DNA of 64,000 bases from Mucilaginibacter psychrotolerans (GTDB taxonomy: Bacteria; Bacteroidota; Bacteroidia; Sphingobacteriales; Sphingobacteriaceae), in the NCBI RefSeq assembly GCF_004519315.1, contig NZ_SOZE01000009.1:62001-126000 (forward strand), written 5' to 3'. Position 1 is the first letter of the stretch; each line of letters starts with the position of its first letter. Under the pieces are notes generated by a model. The model did no database searches, was not told the origin of the DNA, and saw nothing but the letters and a program-made list of their open reading frames with translations. The translations under genes were made by a program, and so were the position numbers. Positions 9,601 to 18,195 of the stretch are shown one piece after another.

Positions 9601-10867
9601 AAGGGCCTTCCAGCAATCTATCGTCTTGCAGCTCCTGCGCCGTGAGTCCGATGCCGTGCCGCGTGACGAACATTATTTTGCGGGCCTGATCGCCACAGAG
9701 GAGGAATGGACCTTATATAAAATTGATGCTTTCTACCGGCTTTACGATCAAAAAACACCCTTGGTCGAGCGGTATATCCATCCGGAACTCCGGGCATTCG
9801 CGGTAAATTGGCTGCATGAAAAAGTGGCGGAACTGGACTTTACCCATACTGTTACTGATGGGCCCGGCGGTCAAATAGGATTCAACCGTAATGTGGAATT
9901 TGTGTGCCGTTTGTACCTGCGGGTGCAGCCGGAGATGACGGCTGACGAGCTATTAAAAATGTTGCCGGCGGATTTCCGGGGCGGACTGGATAATTCCCAA
10001 ACGAGCATCGCGAGCATAATTGTGGCCAGGGTCGATCCGGACCGGTTACTGAATGCAGTGATGGAATATCTGCAAATGAACCTGGCCACCTATGTGCAGA
10101 AAACACTTTTCGGGATCTGCCAACAAATGCATTACACCGAATGCTTGCCCATGCTGTACCATTTTATCCGTGAGAACCAGTTCCTCACCGGGTCTGCCCG
10201 CTGTAACCTGACGGCTCAATACCTGGCACTTGGTGGAGATATCGATGATTTTGCAGATATGCTGGCTCCGCCGCCCTATACGATACCTGACAACGACATT
10301 TCCTGGGAATGGTTCTTGCTGGATAAATTTATGAAGACGCAACCTGACGCGGTAGTCAGCCTGATGCTGGATGTCCTGGCAGATACGAGCCGCACATTTT
10401 ACCATCAGATGACCGCAGCGCATAACCTGATCACTATGGGGCGGATCGAAGGCCTGCGGTTTTGGTCAGAACGAACGCTTCAGCAATTGGCTTCGCCCTT
10501 CCAAAACATCATCGATCCCATTGTGCCGCATATCCTGGAAATGGATCCCGGCGCTGTGCTTGACATCCTGCTGCTGACGATGGCGCCATTTGTCGCCCCT
10601 GAAGCACGCTTGGAGCGGCGTCGGAGCCGTGAACTGATCAGCGAATTCATCGCCGATCTACTGCTCATGATCGTCAAAGCCTATCCGGCGACTTACCCAC
10701 GTATAATCGCCGAAATGAATATACTGATCGGCGCAGAGCAGGATGCCAAGGCCTTATACTGGCTCAAGCGGTACCGCGACGAGATCACGCAGGCCTACCA
10801 TGTGGTCAGCCACCCGGAACCGACGATTGCAATCATCAGACAGGAATTAGCGCAACTCTCCGAATAA
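6653..10867 (+). CDS. NACHT/STAND NTPase with N-terminal restriction-endonuclease-like domain
   Basis: This is a 1404-residue single-gene defence candidate. Residues about 22-160 form a restriction-endonuclease-like domain: W23 with F26 at the start, then G55-I-D57 and Q72-C-K74, the D...QxK core of PD-(D/E)XK enzymes. The NACHT ATPase follows with Walker A TAGYGKT (244-250) and Walker B LLLILDGLDEI (301-311), which carries the acidic pair typical of NACHT proteins. The remaining ~800 residues are alpha-helical and repeat-like without a recognised domain, and are the probable sensor. Known relatives (Avs-like and bacterial NACHT proteins) recognise phage components and then cut DNA. ATG 6653 and ATG 6659 are both possible; the promoter places the mRNA start just upstream. 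A monocistronic unit is likely. Confidence 0.85.
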   Translation: MSMKAIVIDPLLSILPFKAVLDWTSFQTFCTDILFNRYGITDARDYLGQGSLQDGIDCYATGGPDGRLISAQCKLENYLSPKDLDDLVDLFMAGDFAGKSHEFILCTNFDLGRHRDHEQQLQAIRDKLAQIGVAFIVWDEKGLSTELRNHPAPHLVSRYFGLDIAAAFYGEVYQAWFRSVRRLDKPGYPLDPNYIPRKLVTYQDHRQSADHPAHLFLNKRHLELTTLIARNSRAGKRHFLVMSTAGYGKTIELEHAAAWFAQGNQYLFPVKSYLSDYEGQPVAELLNLHQPNWRDLQDDALLLILDGLDEIREEHWQTFINHLNQFTQARPKTSIVVSTRFNFYDLVMQPLRGFEILILQPFNQADIDEYLKRNIPQQANVFRAKIKASRFQEFVESPYYLARLVRFFHGSPEDFPATRAQLFEHILFERFDADNRKKGDRVRRAVYFKLAQQIAYAMTRLGRSSLSGVEMSELINDPAQLKLIQHFFLLNKHASAQDAWSFEHKNLQEYLCAKILESLPMADLRELVTYPYDRTKVQPRFVNMLSFLFLIADTKGPLFQGLLQWLTSEQEELLVRFEKDRILPAARLEVFKKILARYRQQNKALHASSSFSLEELMDFISLDSAMIAYLQSEMLTDAGGWYAYNGADVLGCCGKPYLYAGQLKTLFYELLVGDFDDHVKINALHALGRLEITDQLFFERIFALPLNLDLPDIRQPLIQLLNGKPFLEHYLEFLIGTLAFFEHQENHMNLLGSAQFLKQVLLLQVKRPASLRRLLVYALTDPDALSLEDRSDVRIDATEFKELLEKASAAFPDDAELVELVYQFYDRARAITIYAEWLSPVLEFFRQNGGLSTQFYRAYREDPAKREVMPLAEEATCDFLIAEYKQRRISQAQMVIYRNVLSHVNPPLFEYFYQALLGEFQQEFHIPDKDFNYQAHWDSYTQKNQAMLLDKALYLQEIAAIFTTLGLTMITKHDLHDYSDYKLRAFQQSIVLQLLRRESDAVPRDEHYFAGLIATEEEWTLYKIDAFYRLYDQKTPLVERYIHPELRAFAVNWLHEKVAELDFTHTVTDGPGGQIGFNRNVEFVCRLYLRVQPEMTADELLKMLPADFRGGLDNSQTSIASIIVARVDPDRLLNAVMEYLQMNLATYVQKTLFGICQQMHYTECLPMLYHFIRENQFLTGSARCNLTAQYLALGGDIDDFADMLAPPPYTIPDNDISWEWFLLDKFMKTQPDAVVSLMLDVLADTSRTFYHQMTAAHNLITMGRIEGLRFWSERTLQQLASPFQNIIDPIVPHILEMDPGAVLDILLLTMAPFVAPEARLERRRSRELISEFIADLLLMIVKAYPATYPRIIAEMNILIGAEQDAKALYWLKRYRDEITQAYHVVSHPEPTIAIIRQELAQLSE

Positions 10868-10971
10868 GTTTGGGATGGCTGACAAGGCCGGCGGCCTAGC
10901 GCAGATTTTATCAAAATAATATTCTAAATTTAACCGCCGAAACTCAATAACAACACTATCCGGTCCTTTTT

Positions 10972-12561
10972 ATGGCGCAAACCAAGCCGACATTAGCTAC
11001 TATAAAAAAGCTTTTTGCCTTGTCGGGGAATCGTTGTGCTTTCAACTACAAGGGCGAAAAATGCGATGCGCTCATTGTCGATCAAGATAATGATATCATT
11101 GGTGCTATTTGTCATATCGAAGCTGCAAAAAAAGGCTGGGCCAGGTACAATGAATCATCGAAGGATAGCTTTCGGAGAAGTTTCGAAAACCTGCTGCTGT
11201 TGTGCCCGAACCATCATAAAAAAATCGATACAAATCCGTCATTTACGGTCCAGGTCCTGACCAATATGAAATCAGCTCATGACCAGTTTTATCAGCGCGC
11301 GCCATTTTACCCGGACGATGCCCTGATCGAACGTGCTTTTATGAAATTGGGACTGGACGAAGCGGTTGAGCATGACATCAGGAACTCTTCCAGCCTTCCA
11401 CAAGCGCTGATCGAGCAATTGCTGACGGAACTCGAATATAGAGAGATCCTGCTTTCAGAAAAAGAGGCACGTTTCAGGGAGATGGAGGAAAAATACCGCC
11501 AGCTTAATACCAGTGTCGGCGAAGAGACGGGTGAAGAGCGCAACATCAGGGATCTGGTTGATAAAGGGGATCTGAAAACAGCGGAAGCCACACTCACAGC
11601 GGAACTTGCCGAATCGGCGGCGCCTTCCAGAGAACGCAATGAAAGTATCGCCAAGAAGTCATACGAACTGGCGCTGATCCAGGAAATGCAGCTGAAGTAC
11701 CAGGAGGCATTTACTAATTTCAAACATGCTGTTGAACTTCAGCCGTACAATATTCATTACTTAAACGCTTTAGCCTATGCCAGTGTGGTCGTCAGCGAAT
11801 ATGAGCAGGCTACCCTTCATTACAACACTTTATTAGGTATCCTGACGAACAATATCACTGAAAATACCGCGATGTTAGGCAGAACCTATTTGAATATAGG
11901 CTGGGCCTATGACAGGTTGGGCGAATATGACGAAGCAATTGAGCATTTCAGGAAAGCTATTGAAATTTTTGAGACGCTAAATGAAGATCTACAGGACGAG
12001 ATCGCCGGTTGCTTAAATAATATAGGGCTCGCGTATAAGAATCTGGGCAGATATGAGGATGCCTTACATTATTATTATCGATCGGTCAAGATCTATAAGC
12101 AATATGAAAGTACGTTAAAAAAGAAAGCGCTTGCCAATACCTTCTGTAATTTGACGGCGCTATTCATGCAGTTGCGCAACCTGAGATTCGCGCATGATTT
12201 TGGAGCCTTGGCAATCTCGATCTATAAAGAACTCCAAATGGAGGAACATCCGGAAAGTGCCAATGCCTATTACCAGTTCGGGTTCGTTTTATTTTGCCTG
12301 GACAACAACGAGGCGGCTATTTCCTATACCAGTAAAGCATTGGCTATTTACTTGGGTTGCTTCGGAACTAATCATGATAAAGTTGCTTCCTGCTACCAGG
12401 ATCTATCTACCATCTATGGCGACTTAAAGGACGAACAAAAGGCCCTTGATTATGCGGAAAAGGCGGTAAATACCTTTCTGCGGACGCTCGGCCCCGGCCA
12501 CGGCCATACGATCAATGCGCTAAAGTGGCTGGAAAACCTAAAAAACAAAGGAAAAGGTTGA
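10972..12561 (+). CDS. HNH endonuclease fused to TPR repeats
   Basis: This is a 529-residue protein. Residues 15-90 are an HNH nuclease: H48 (CHIEAA), N73 (FENLLLL) and H82 (CPNHHKK), with C22, C31 and C78 suitable for a structural zinc site. A charged helical linker, probably coiled coil, covers about 140-185. Residues about 225-520 hold at least five tetratricopeptide-like repeats, several in the 40-residue kinesin-light-chain style (for example YLNIGWAYDRLGEYDEAIEHF, shifted copies at NNIGLAYKNLGRYEDAL). No ATPase is present. Nuclease plus TPR suggests a protein-sensing regulator that licenses DNA cleavage, so a defence role is inferred from context. It begins 104 nt after the NACHT gene and is convergent with the SIR2 gene (35 nt apart). 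Confidence 0.85.
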   Translation: MAQTKPTLATIKKLFALSGNRCAFNYKGEKCDALIVDQDNDIIGAICHIEAAKKGWARYNESSKDSFRRSFENLLLLCPNHHKKIDTNPSFTVQVLTNMKSAHDQFYQRAPFYPDDALIERAFMKLGLDEAVEHDIRNSSSLPQALIEQLLTELEYREILLSEKEARFREMEEKYRQLNTSVGEETGEERNIRDLVDKGDLKTAEATLTAELAESAAPSRERNESIAKKSYELALIQEMQLKYQEAFTNFKHAVELQPYNIHYLNALAYASVVVSEYEQATLHYNTLLGILTNNITENTAMLGRTYLNIGWAYDRLGEYDEAIEHFRKAIEIFETLNEDLQDEIAGCLNNIGLAYKNLGRYEDALHYYYRSVKIYKQYESTLKKKALANTFCNLTALFMQLRNLRFAHDFGALAISIYKELQMEEHPESANAYYQFGFVLFCLDNNEAAISYTSKALAIYLGCFGTNHDKVASCYQDLSTIYGDLKDEQKALDYAEKAVNTFLRTLGPGHGHTINALKWLENLKNKGKG

Positions 12562-12596
12562 ACTGACCGACCGGCTTAACGGACAATCAGTAACCA

Positions 12597-14513
12597 TCAG
12601 ATCAGATCTTCCTCCCCCTCATCGCCAGTTTCCGGCCAAATGCTTTGTGCCCCAGCCAGTTTCTGTAAACCAAATTTTTGATAATGGTAGATCACAATGT
12701 GATCGGAGGGGATGAGCTGCATGCGGAGCGCCTGAAAATCAAGCACAGGCACAGCCGGGTCCCGCAGCGTCACCTGCTCGTTACCCATGAGCAGCGTTTT
12801 GCCGAACAGGTCCATTTCCCGGTGGCTCTTGGTCACAAGGCTAACGTAGGTGCCGGGTATTAACTCGCCCAGGCTGTTAAATAGTTCTCTGGAATCCGGC
12901 ATTTGTTCGATCGTGATGCCAGTCGGGTCTTTAATGGCATAATAGCCGTGACCGATCAGCGCCTGCAGTTTGGCTATTTTTTCACGGTCATCATCCGTGA
13001 CATTGCCGATCTTCACCGGGTCGAATTTTACGTCAAATGTTTTTTCGATCTTTTTCAGCGAATGGAAAAAGGTCATTTGCTTATTGAACTCGGCGGCTTG
13101 TGCCTGAGCTGTAAGCCTGTGTTTATAAATGGAACCGTCTTTGGCCACGATCTCCATAAGTTCACCGGAAAATAGCAGGTAAAACGCCCGGAAAACTTCA
13201 TATGATTTATTGACCGGCGTAGGCAATTCAGGTTCACGTGCGGTAAAGGTCATTTCGATCCGGTTGTCCTTGAACTCCAGGTTAAACACCGCCTCAAAGC
13301 CGGTTACTTCGATCTCTATGCGAACTTTACCCGGGATGTTATTGAACAAACGACAGTATACTTTATGCAGAGCAAATAATTTACCAGGAAACCTGACCTT
13401 AACAAAGCCCTCATATTTTGGATGGTGGATGACGTTGAGTGTGCCCAAAGAATCCTTGTCCAGCATCCTGAACCCTTCAATGAGGAAATCAAAGCTGGTA
13501 AGCTGTTCCGGTGCTATTTGTAGCTGCCTGACCTCGTATCCCGTAGTGAACTTTTGCAGGGCCGATTTTAATTCTTCGTCGGCGGTGCTGATCTGCAGCT
13601 TATGTTGCGTTGGCCCGTCCGAGCGCTTAATATCGATGAGTTGTGTATGGTTGAGGCTGGCTTCGATGCTGACGGTCAGATCAAATGCCATGATAAAATC
13701 CATTGCCGTTTGCTGGTCGACTAGGCCATCTTCCATATCGTTTTTCACGTGAGCCTTGAGCGTTTCAACCAGGCCGTTAACAAACTGCTCCCCGGTAGCT
13801 GATATGTGCTGCATCCCTAATTGACGGTATCGTTTGAGCTTAACCGGGTCAACGCCCGGGCTGATAAGCACCCTTTTTTTGAGTTTATTTTTGAGTTTTT
13901 TCTCGATATAATCGAAGTCGGCCTGGACATTCTCATCCTCGTAGCCGAATCCCAGGAAAATAATGTGCTGGGCTGCAGTCTCGGCTATTACAGTTGCCCA
14001 AAAGGGGTCCTTAAAAATGCGGTTGTACTGGTCACTATAGTCTCCAGACGTGATGACGATACTTTTGCCGTCCCGGATATCCCCGTGGATCTTCAGGATT
14101 CGGGTCTTGGCCCTTTTAGTGCCGAATACCTGCTGGTTATTGACGATGACCGTTGCCCGTTGCCCAAAGCCATCTTCGATCAGGCGGTCATAGTTGGTCG
14201 TAATAATCGATTTGAAATAGGCGATTTTGCCCAGCATGTCGTGGACATGCGTATCGGCAGGCTTGATGTCAAAGTGCTCCTGTAAGACCCTGACCAGTTT
14301 AGGGCGGCCGAACAAGGTTTGAAAGTCCTGGGCGTATTTGCGCAGATCTTCGGTCTTACGGATCTTTTTTTGCTGGGCAGGCGTGAGTGAGTCATGCAGC
14401 AACCCAATCAGCCGGTAAGCCGATGGCATGCCAGTATAGAGGGAAAAACCCGAACCGATAAAAAGGCAGACGGGTTCTTTGCGTATAAGGTCGTATAATT
14501 CAGCTAAGTCCAA
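12597..14513 (-). CDS. SIR2-like NAD-hydrolase domain protein
   Basis: This 638-residue protein begins with a SIR2-like Rossmann domain (residues about 1-210): GSG at 20-22 (FIGSGFS), TTNYD at 105-109, KIHGD with H143, and FLGFGYEDENV at 186-196. N107 and H143 are the catalytic pair that cleaves NAD+ in anti-phage SIR2 proteins. The remaining ~430 residues are beta-rich and unrecognised. It is shorter than DSR1/DSR2 (about 1000 residues) and has no STAND, HerA or Argonaute partner beside it. Probable role: NAD+ depletion during infection. It lies 65 nt downstream of the DUF4238 gene on the same strand and is likely the last gene of a four-gene operon. Confidence 0.85.
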   Translation of the reverse strand: MDLAELYDLIRKEPVCLFIGSGFSLYTGMPSAYRLIGLLHDSLTPAQQKKIRKTEDLRKYAQDFQTLFGRPKLVRVLQEHFDIKPADTHVHDMLGKIAYFKSIITTNYDRLIEDGFGQRATVIVNNQQVFGTKRAKTRILKIHGDIRDGKSIVITSGDYSDQYNRIFKDPFWATVIAETAAQHIIFLGFGYEDENVQADFDYIEKKLKNKLKKRVLISPGVDPVKLKRYRQLGMQHISATGEQFVNGLVETLKAHVKNDMEDGLVDQQTAMDFIMAFDLTVSIEASLNHTQLIDIKRSDGPTQHKLQISTADEELKSALQKFTTGYEVRQLQIAPEQLTSFDFLIEGFRMLDKDSLGTLNVIHHPKYEGFVKVRFPGKLFALHKVYCRLFNNIPGKVRIEIEVTGFEAVFNLEFKDNRIEMTFTAREPELPTPVNKSYEVFRAFYLLFSGELMEIVAKDGSIYKHRLTAQAQAAEFNKQMTFFHSLKKIEKTFDVKFDPVKIGNVTDDDREKIAKLQALIGHGYYAIKDPTGITIEQMPDSRELFNSLGELIPGTYVSLVTKSHREMDLFGKTLLMGNEQVTLRDPAVPVLDFQALRMQLIPSDHIVIYHYQKFGLQKLAGAQSIWPETGDEGEEDLI

Positions 14514-14578
14514 ATTGATCTATGGGAATAAGTTTAAAGGTAAACAGTAAACGTTGGTTCCGCAAATGCAGCATAAGC

Positions 14579-15472
14579 TTATGATTGCTCCAGGGAGAAT
14601 TCATCATCGATGCTTTCAAATATGCCCGCCCGCAACCGGTCGGTGGACTGGTATTTTTTTTGGAAGAGATCTTTCAGCATCGCCGGGTAGCGTTCATCGG
14701 TGCAACAGGCGTATTCGTTGGACTGCAGGAGCACCAACATATCGATATCGATCTTCACGGTGGACCAAAACCGCGGTTTCAGCTTTTTGATTCTGATCAG
14801 TATTTTATTTTCGGTCAGGGGAAGAATAAAATCATCCTGGTAAAGGTCGAGCTTTTCAGGGTGGCGCAGGATCAGCGGGTTATCACTGCAAATAGCCGGT
14901 AAGCCTTTCGGAAAAGTAAAAATGGTAACCGGGGACTTGCAGTCAAATAACCTGGGATAGGTCATCAGGGGCATCATCGTTCGCAATAGCTTGGTATAAT
15001 TTGGATGTTGCAGTATGCGTTGCTCAATCTCGGGGTGGTCGACTGTTTCGCCAGTATCCTTGTTTTTTAAACTGATCCCAAGCTGTTTTAAGGAAGGTGT
15101 TTCAGCCATTTTTGCGAGCACCGGCTGCTGGGCAGGCAGACGCCAGAACAGTTCTGCCGCGAAATATTGCAGCATCGGGATATCGGTTTCCGCCAGGTCA
15201 TAACCCTCATTGACGGCCCTGATCTTATCGAACACTTTAGCGGTCTTGCTTTCCATCCGGCTATAGGACTCTTCGATAAAATTGTCTTCGACACCGCCAA
15301 AAATAACAGTGTTGTCTTTAGGCACAAAGAAATGGCTGGCTGGGGAAAACCGTTTGCCGTTCATTTTAAATGCGCCCCGGCGAATTTGATAGATCAGAAA
15401 TAATCCGGCGACGTCCGTAAACCCTTTCAGATAGAACTGTGGTAAATAATGATGCGCAACCGATCTGCCCAT
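14579..15472 (-). CDS. DUF4238 domain protein
   Basis: The protein opens with GRSVAHHYLPQFYLKGF, the signature of DUF4238, and continues with motifs typical of this family (an SDNPLI-like segment near residue 200, then LPLTENKILIRI). ATG at 15472 is chosen; a TTG two codons upstream at 15478 would overlap the preceding micro-ORF. Length is about 297 residues, soluble. The biochemical role of DUF4238 is not established; family members are scattered in accessory and defence islands. Here it is tightly packed between a RES-like gene and a SIR2 gene, so it probably works with them. Confidence 0.8.
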   Translation of the reverse strand: MGRSVAHHYLPQFYLKGFTDVAGLFLIYQIRRGAFKMNGKRFSPASHFFVPKDNTVIFGGVEDNFIEESYSRMESKTAKVFDKIRAVNEGYDLAETDIPMLQYFAAELFWRLPAQQPVLAKMAETPSLKQLGISLKNKDTGETVDHPEIEQRILQHPNYTKLLRTMMPLMTYPRLFDCKSPVTIFTFPKGLPAICSDNPLILRHPEKLDLYQDDFILPLTENKILIRIKKLKPRFWSTVKIDIDMLVLLQSNEYACCTDERYPAMLKDLFQKKYQSTDRLRAGIFESIDDEFSLEQS

Positions 15473-15474
15473 GA

Positions 15475-15615
15475 TCAAACGTTGGGGTCTTCCAGGTCAT
15501 CAATATCCGTAAAGCTTAACAATGCTGACTGTGCCTTGTTCTGTAAATTGATATCACCCGTGACCAGCAGGACCCGGTCTGCCGGATGCTGTATTTGTGG
15601 TTGATTACTTATCAT
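15475..15615 (-). CDS. 46-residue acidic micro-protein
   Basis: The ATG at 15615 begins 1 nt after the stop of the RES-like gene, and the TGA at 15475-15477 is followed 2 nt later by the ATG of the DUF4238 gene. This exact packing argues for a translated, coupled gene. The peptide begins MISNQPQIQHP and ends FTDIDDLEDPNV; it is acidic and has no membrane segment. It could be an antitoxin-like or assembly peptide for its neighbours, or only a coupling element. No similarity is recognised. Confidence 0.5.
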   Translation of the reverse strand: MISNQPQIQHPADRVLLVTGDINLQNKAQSALLSFTDIDDLEDPNV

Positions 15616-15616
15616 A

Positions 15617-16660
15617 TTATAAGCCATAAGTAAACAGCTGTCCGTTTTTTAAGTAAGGCCGTACCTTACGAAATTCGAAACTGCCATCTTTAACATGAAC
15701 CAGCTCACTGCAGGGATCGCTGATATATTGTTTACTTCCCCTGGCCCTGAAAAACCGTTGCATGTATACCATATCCAGCCGCAGGAATGTGTCCACCGCC
15801 TGTGGTACCAAAACGATATTCAATCCTGATCCTTCAGTCATCGCACTTGGATAAATAATACCGGGTATGGCCGTGTTCCGGGTTTCCGCGTAGTAATAGC
15901 GTACCGCGTAAAAGAAAGCATTCATGATATAATAACTGTTTTCGCTTTTGTTGACCGACCAGGCCAGTTCTGAAAAGAACTGCATAAAACGAAACACGAA
16001 ACTACAAGCCTCCGGTGAAACAAATCCTGCCAGTTCCCGGCGGAACCGGTCCGTGCTGAATTTCAGATCAGGATTGTCCGCGAGATGGCGCTCATCAAAG
16101 CAAAGGTTTACCACGGGCATTGCCCCCCGGTTGACCCATTTGCCGACAGTGATGTCTTGCACCACCGGACCTGGATCATGATCAGTCAATTCTTTACAGC
16201 ATTCGAGGGCACAATGCAGTACGGTGTCGATCTTTGGGGTTTCTACGCGCAATGAACCATAGAACAGCGGCTCAAAACGCCGGTTGAAGCGACCTGCAGT
16301 GATGCGGTCCGGAGCCGCTTTGTTATACGAAATATCCTCCTGGCGGTCGAACAATCTTTCACCGTTAGCGCGTCCGCGAAAGATCGGTGCCCCCGCACCT
16401 AAACGTATCATGGACAGCGGAACCTTATCGATCATAAAATGGATCGCATTGATCGCCGCATTAAAGCGCTCATCCGTCACCTCTTGCACCAATAATTCCT
16501 GGACCAGCGACAACTTTGCTTCCATTATCGGCAGATGGTTATTCAAAAAAGATAATGCTCCCGCACTTTCGGGCAGCTCAGCCAGCCCGTTGACGAGTGC
16601 CGGGAAATCCATAACAACCGTATCTTCCATATCCTTAAAATTATACCTAAAGGTCGTCAT
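15617..16660 (-). CDS. RES-like domain protein
   Basis: This 347-residue protein has a RES-type segment at about residues 92-140: IFRGRANGE, then RQEDISYN, then AGRFN (123-126) and FYGSL, which follow the R...E...GRxN...lYxS order of RES toxins. RES proteins degrade NAD+ (ADP-ribosyltransferase-like fold; Xre-RES toxin-antitoxin systems). The N-terminal ~85 residues are helical. No Xre antitoxin gene is adjacent. It is the first gene of a probable operon with the 46-residue peptide, DUF4238 and SIR2 proteins, so two different NAD+-consuming folds would be encoded together. The RES call is from motifs; NADase activity is inferred. Confidence 0.7.
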   Translation of the reverse strand: MTTFRYNFKDMEDTVVMDFPALVNGLAELPESAGALSFLNNHLPIMEAKLSLVQELLVQEVTDERFNAAINAIHFMIDKVPLSMIRLGAGAPIFRGRANGERLFDRQEDISYNKAAPDRITAGRFNRRFEPLFYGSLRVETPKIDTVLHCALECCKELTDHDPGPVVQDITVGKWVNRGAMPVVNLCFDERHLADNPDLKFSTDRFRRELAGFVSPEACSFVFRFMQFFSELAWSVNKSENSYYIMNAFFYAVRYYYAETRNTAIPGIIYPSAMTEGSGLNIVLVPQAVDTFLRLDMVYMQRFFRARGSKQYISDPCSELVHVKDGSFEFRKVRPYLKNGQLFTYGL

Positions 16661-16978
16661 AAAGATCGCGTGCTAATAAACTTAGTTTTCCACAATCTTG
16701 CGGTTGCGCACATCTGCCAATGTGCCCCAAAAAAAGCACCTAGCTCGCGCCTTACTTTTTGAGTCGCGGATATAAATTGCCGATGACCTCGAAATCTTTC
16801 GAGTCGGAAGCATTGATGACCGGGAAAGATTTTTCTACAATCAATAAAGGATAACTATTTATTATCAATTAACACTCTAAGTTAATCAAATAAGCGGTTT
16901 CGTTGCTTGCTCCTACTTATTCATAATATTTTACCCTCCCAAATAGACCTTATTTAGTTTAACTGCATAATAGGGTTA
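16661..16978. other. Divergent intergenic region
   Basis: This gap lies between the RES operon (left, minus) and the fecR-susCD operon (right, plus). It is AT-rich towards the right. A weak TTG(21)TATTTTAC arrangement at about 16899-16931 could be a promoter for fecR but matches the consensus poorly. No gene was seen; in particular there is no sigma-factor gene before fecR. Confidence 0.4.
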
Positions 16979-18019
16979 ATGAACGGATCAAACAATCAAA
17001 CTTCTTTAACCGAACTCTTTCAGAAATACCTCGACGGCAGGTGTAGTATAGATGAAACGAGGCAGCTTTTAAACTACTTTGAAAGCGAACAGGACGAAAG
17101 ACAGTTGAGAAGCTTGATCCGAATGGAATTGGGTTACGAAGATTCAGCAGAAGCAAATGCTTCATCTGAAAGAGCCGTCCAACAGGTCAGAAAAAACATC
17201 CTCCATGAAATAAAAGAAAACACCGATAGCAAATCGAGCGGCACCCAATTTCCCAGGTGGCTGAAGATCGCGGCATTCTGGTTGATCCTTGCTGGTACCG
17301 GCGCGCTCATCTATCGCGGTTATTTCATGAATAATTCGAGCGGCGATCCCAAGCTTTATACATTGCTCACCAAAGCCGGTGAACGTAAGATCTTAACACT
17401 TTCCGATGGCACCAAGATATGGCTTAGCCCTTCCAGTTCGCTACAATATCCAGATCAGTTAACAGGTAATTTGCGCGAGGTCAAACTGGAAGGCGAAGCT
17501 TTTTTTGAGGTTGCCAAAGACAAAAAACATCCATTTGTAATACACAGCGGTCAAATGGATACCCGTGTAGTTGGCACCTCCTTTAACATTCAATCTTACA
17601 AAATACAGGCAAAATATACGGTAACTGTAGTCACCGGTATTGTCAATGTGTCTGCTCCAGGTGCTTTAAACGGAAAACCCTCCAACGTTGTGCTAAGACC
17701 CGACCAGCGGAGCGAGTTTAACCCTCAAACCGGAACATTGATCAGTTTAAATTATCCAGAGGCTAAACAGATGCTGAACCGAAAGAACGGTATTTTAAAT
17801 TATGACGGAGTCAGCGTGCCGGAAGTGGTGGCAGAACTTACCCGGTATTACAGGGTGCCGATTTTGATAGAAAGCAAATCAAAGAACTGTTTATGTTATG
17901 GCGAATTCAATACGAACCGGCCATTAGCCATTGTTTTAGAACAATTAGCGGCAGCAATCAATGCTAAGGTGATTACCCACAAGGATAAGTATATATTAAA
18001 AGGAGGGTGTGAAGAATGA
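16979..18019 (+). CDS. FecR-family anti-sigma factor
   Basis: This 346-residue protein has a short cytoplasmic N-terminus (about 1-90), one membrane helix (about 93-113, WLKIAAFWLILAGTGALIYRG) and a periplasmic FecR domain (about 130-230, SDGTKIWLSPSSSLQYP ... LEGEAFFEVAKDKKHPFVIHSG), followed by the C-terminal STN-like DUF4974 region. Proteins of this type hold an ECF sigma factor until the partner TonB-dependent transporter signals substrate. The matching sigma-factor gene is not adjacent, so it may be encoded elsewhere or have been lost. It precedes a SusC gene by 176 bp. Confidence 0.92.
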   Translation: MNGSNNQTSLTELFQKYLDGRCSIDETRQLLNYFESEQDERQLRSLIRMELGYEDSAEANASSERAVQQVRKNILHEIKENTDSKSSGTQFPRWLKIAAFWLILAGTGALIYRGYFMNNSSGDPKLYTLLTKAGERKILTLSDGTKIWLSPSSSLQYPDQLTGNLREVKLEGEAFFEVAKDKKHPFVIHSGQMDTRVVGTSFNIQSYKIQAKYTVTVVTGIVNVSAPGALNGKPSNVVLRPDQRSEFNPQTGTLISLNYPEAKQMLNRKNGILNYDGVSVPEVVAELTRYYRVPILIESKSKNCLCYGEFNTNRPLAIVLEQLAAAINAKVITHKDKYILKGGCEE

Positions 18020-18143
18020 GACAGATAGCAAAATTATCCCACCCATAAATTAGGGTACCGCTGCAATAACGCACGGAACAATTTTACATTTCTTAGAATA
18101 CACCAACTGCAAAAAGTTAAAAAATTGCTTTATGGGCCTGGTA

Positions 18144-18171
18144 TTGCCCATTCACAAAGAATATACATGTG
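18144..18171 (+). promoter_or_regulatory. Candidate promoter of the susC operon
   Basis: TTG at 18144-18146 and TACATGTG at 18164-18171 are 17 bp apart. The -7 element matches seven of eight positions of TAnnTTTG. A start near 18178 would leave a short leader before ATG 18196. Confidence 0.35.
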
Positions 18172-18195
18172 CTATAACCATTAAATAATTAAACT

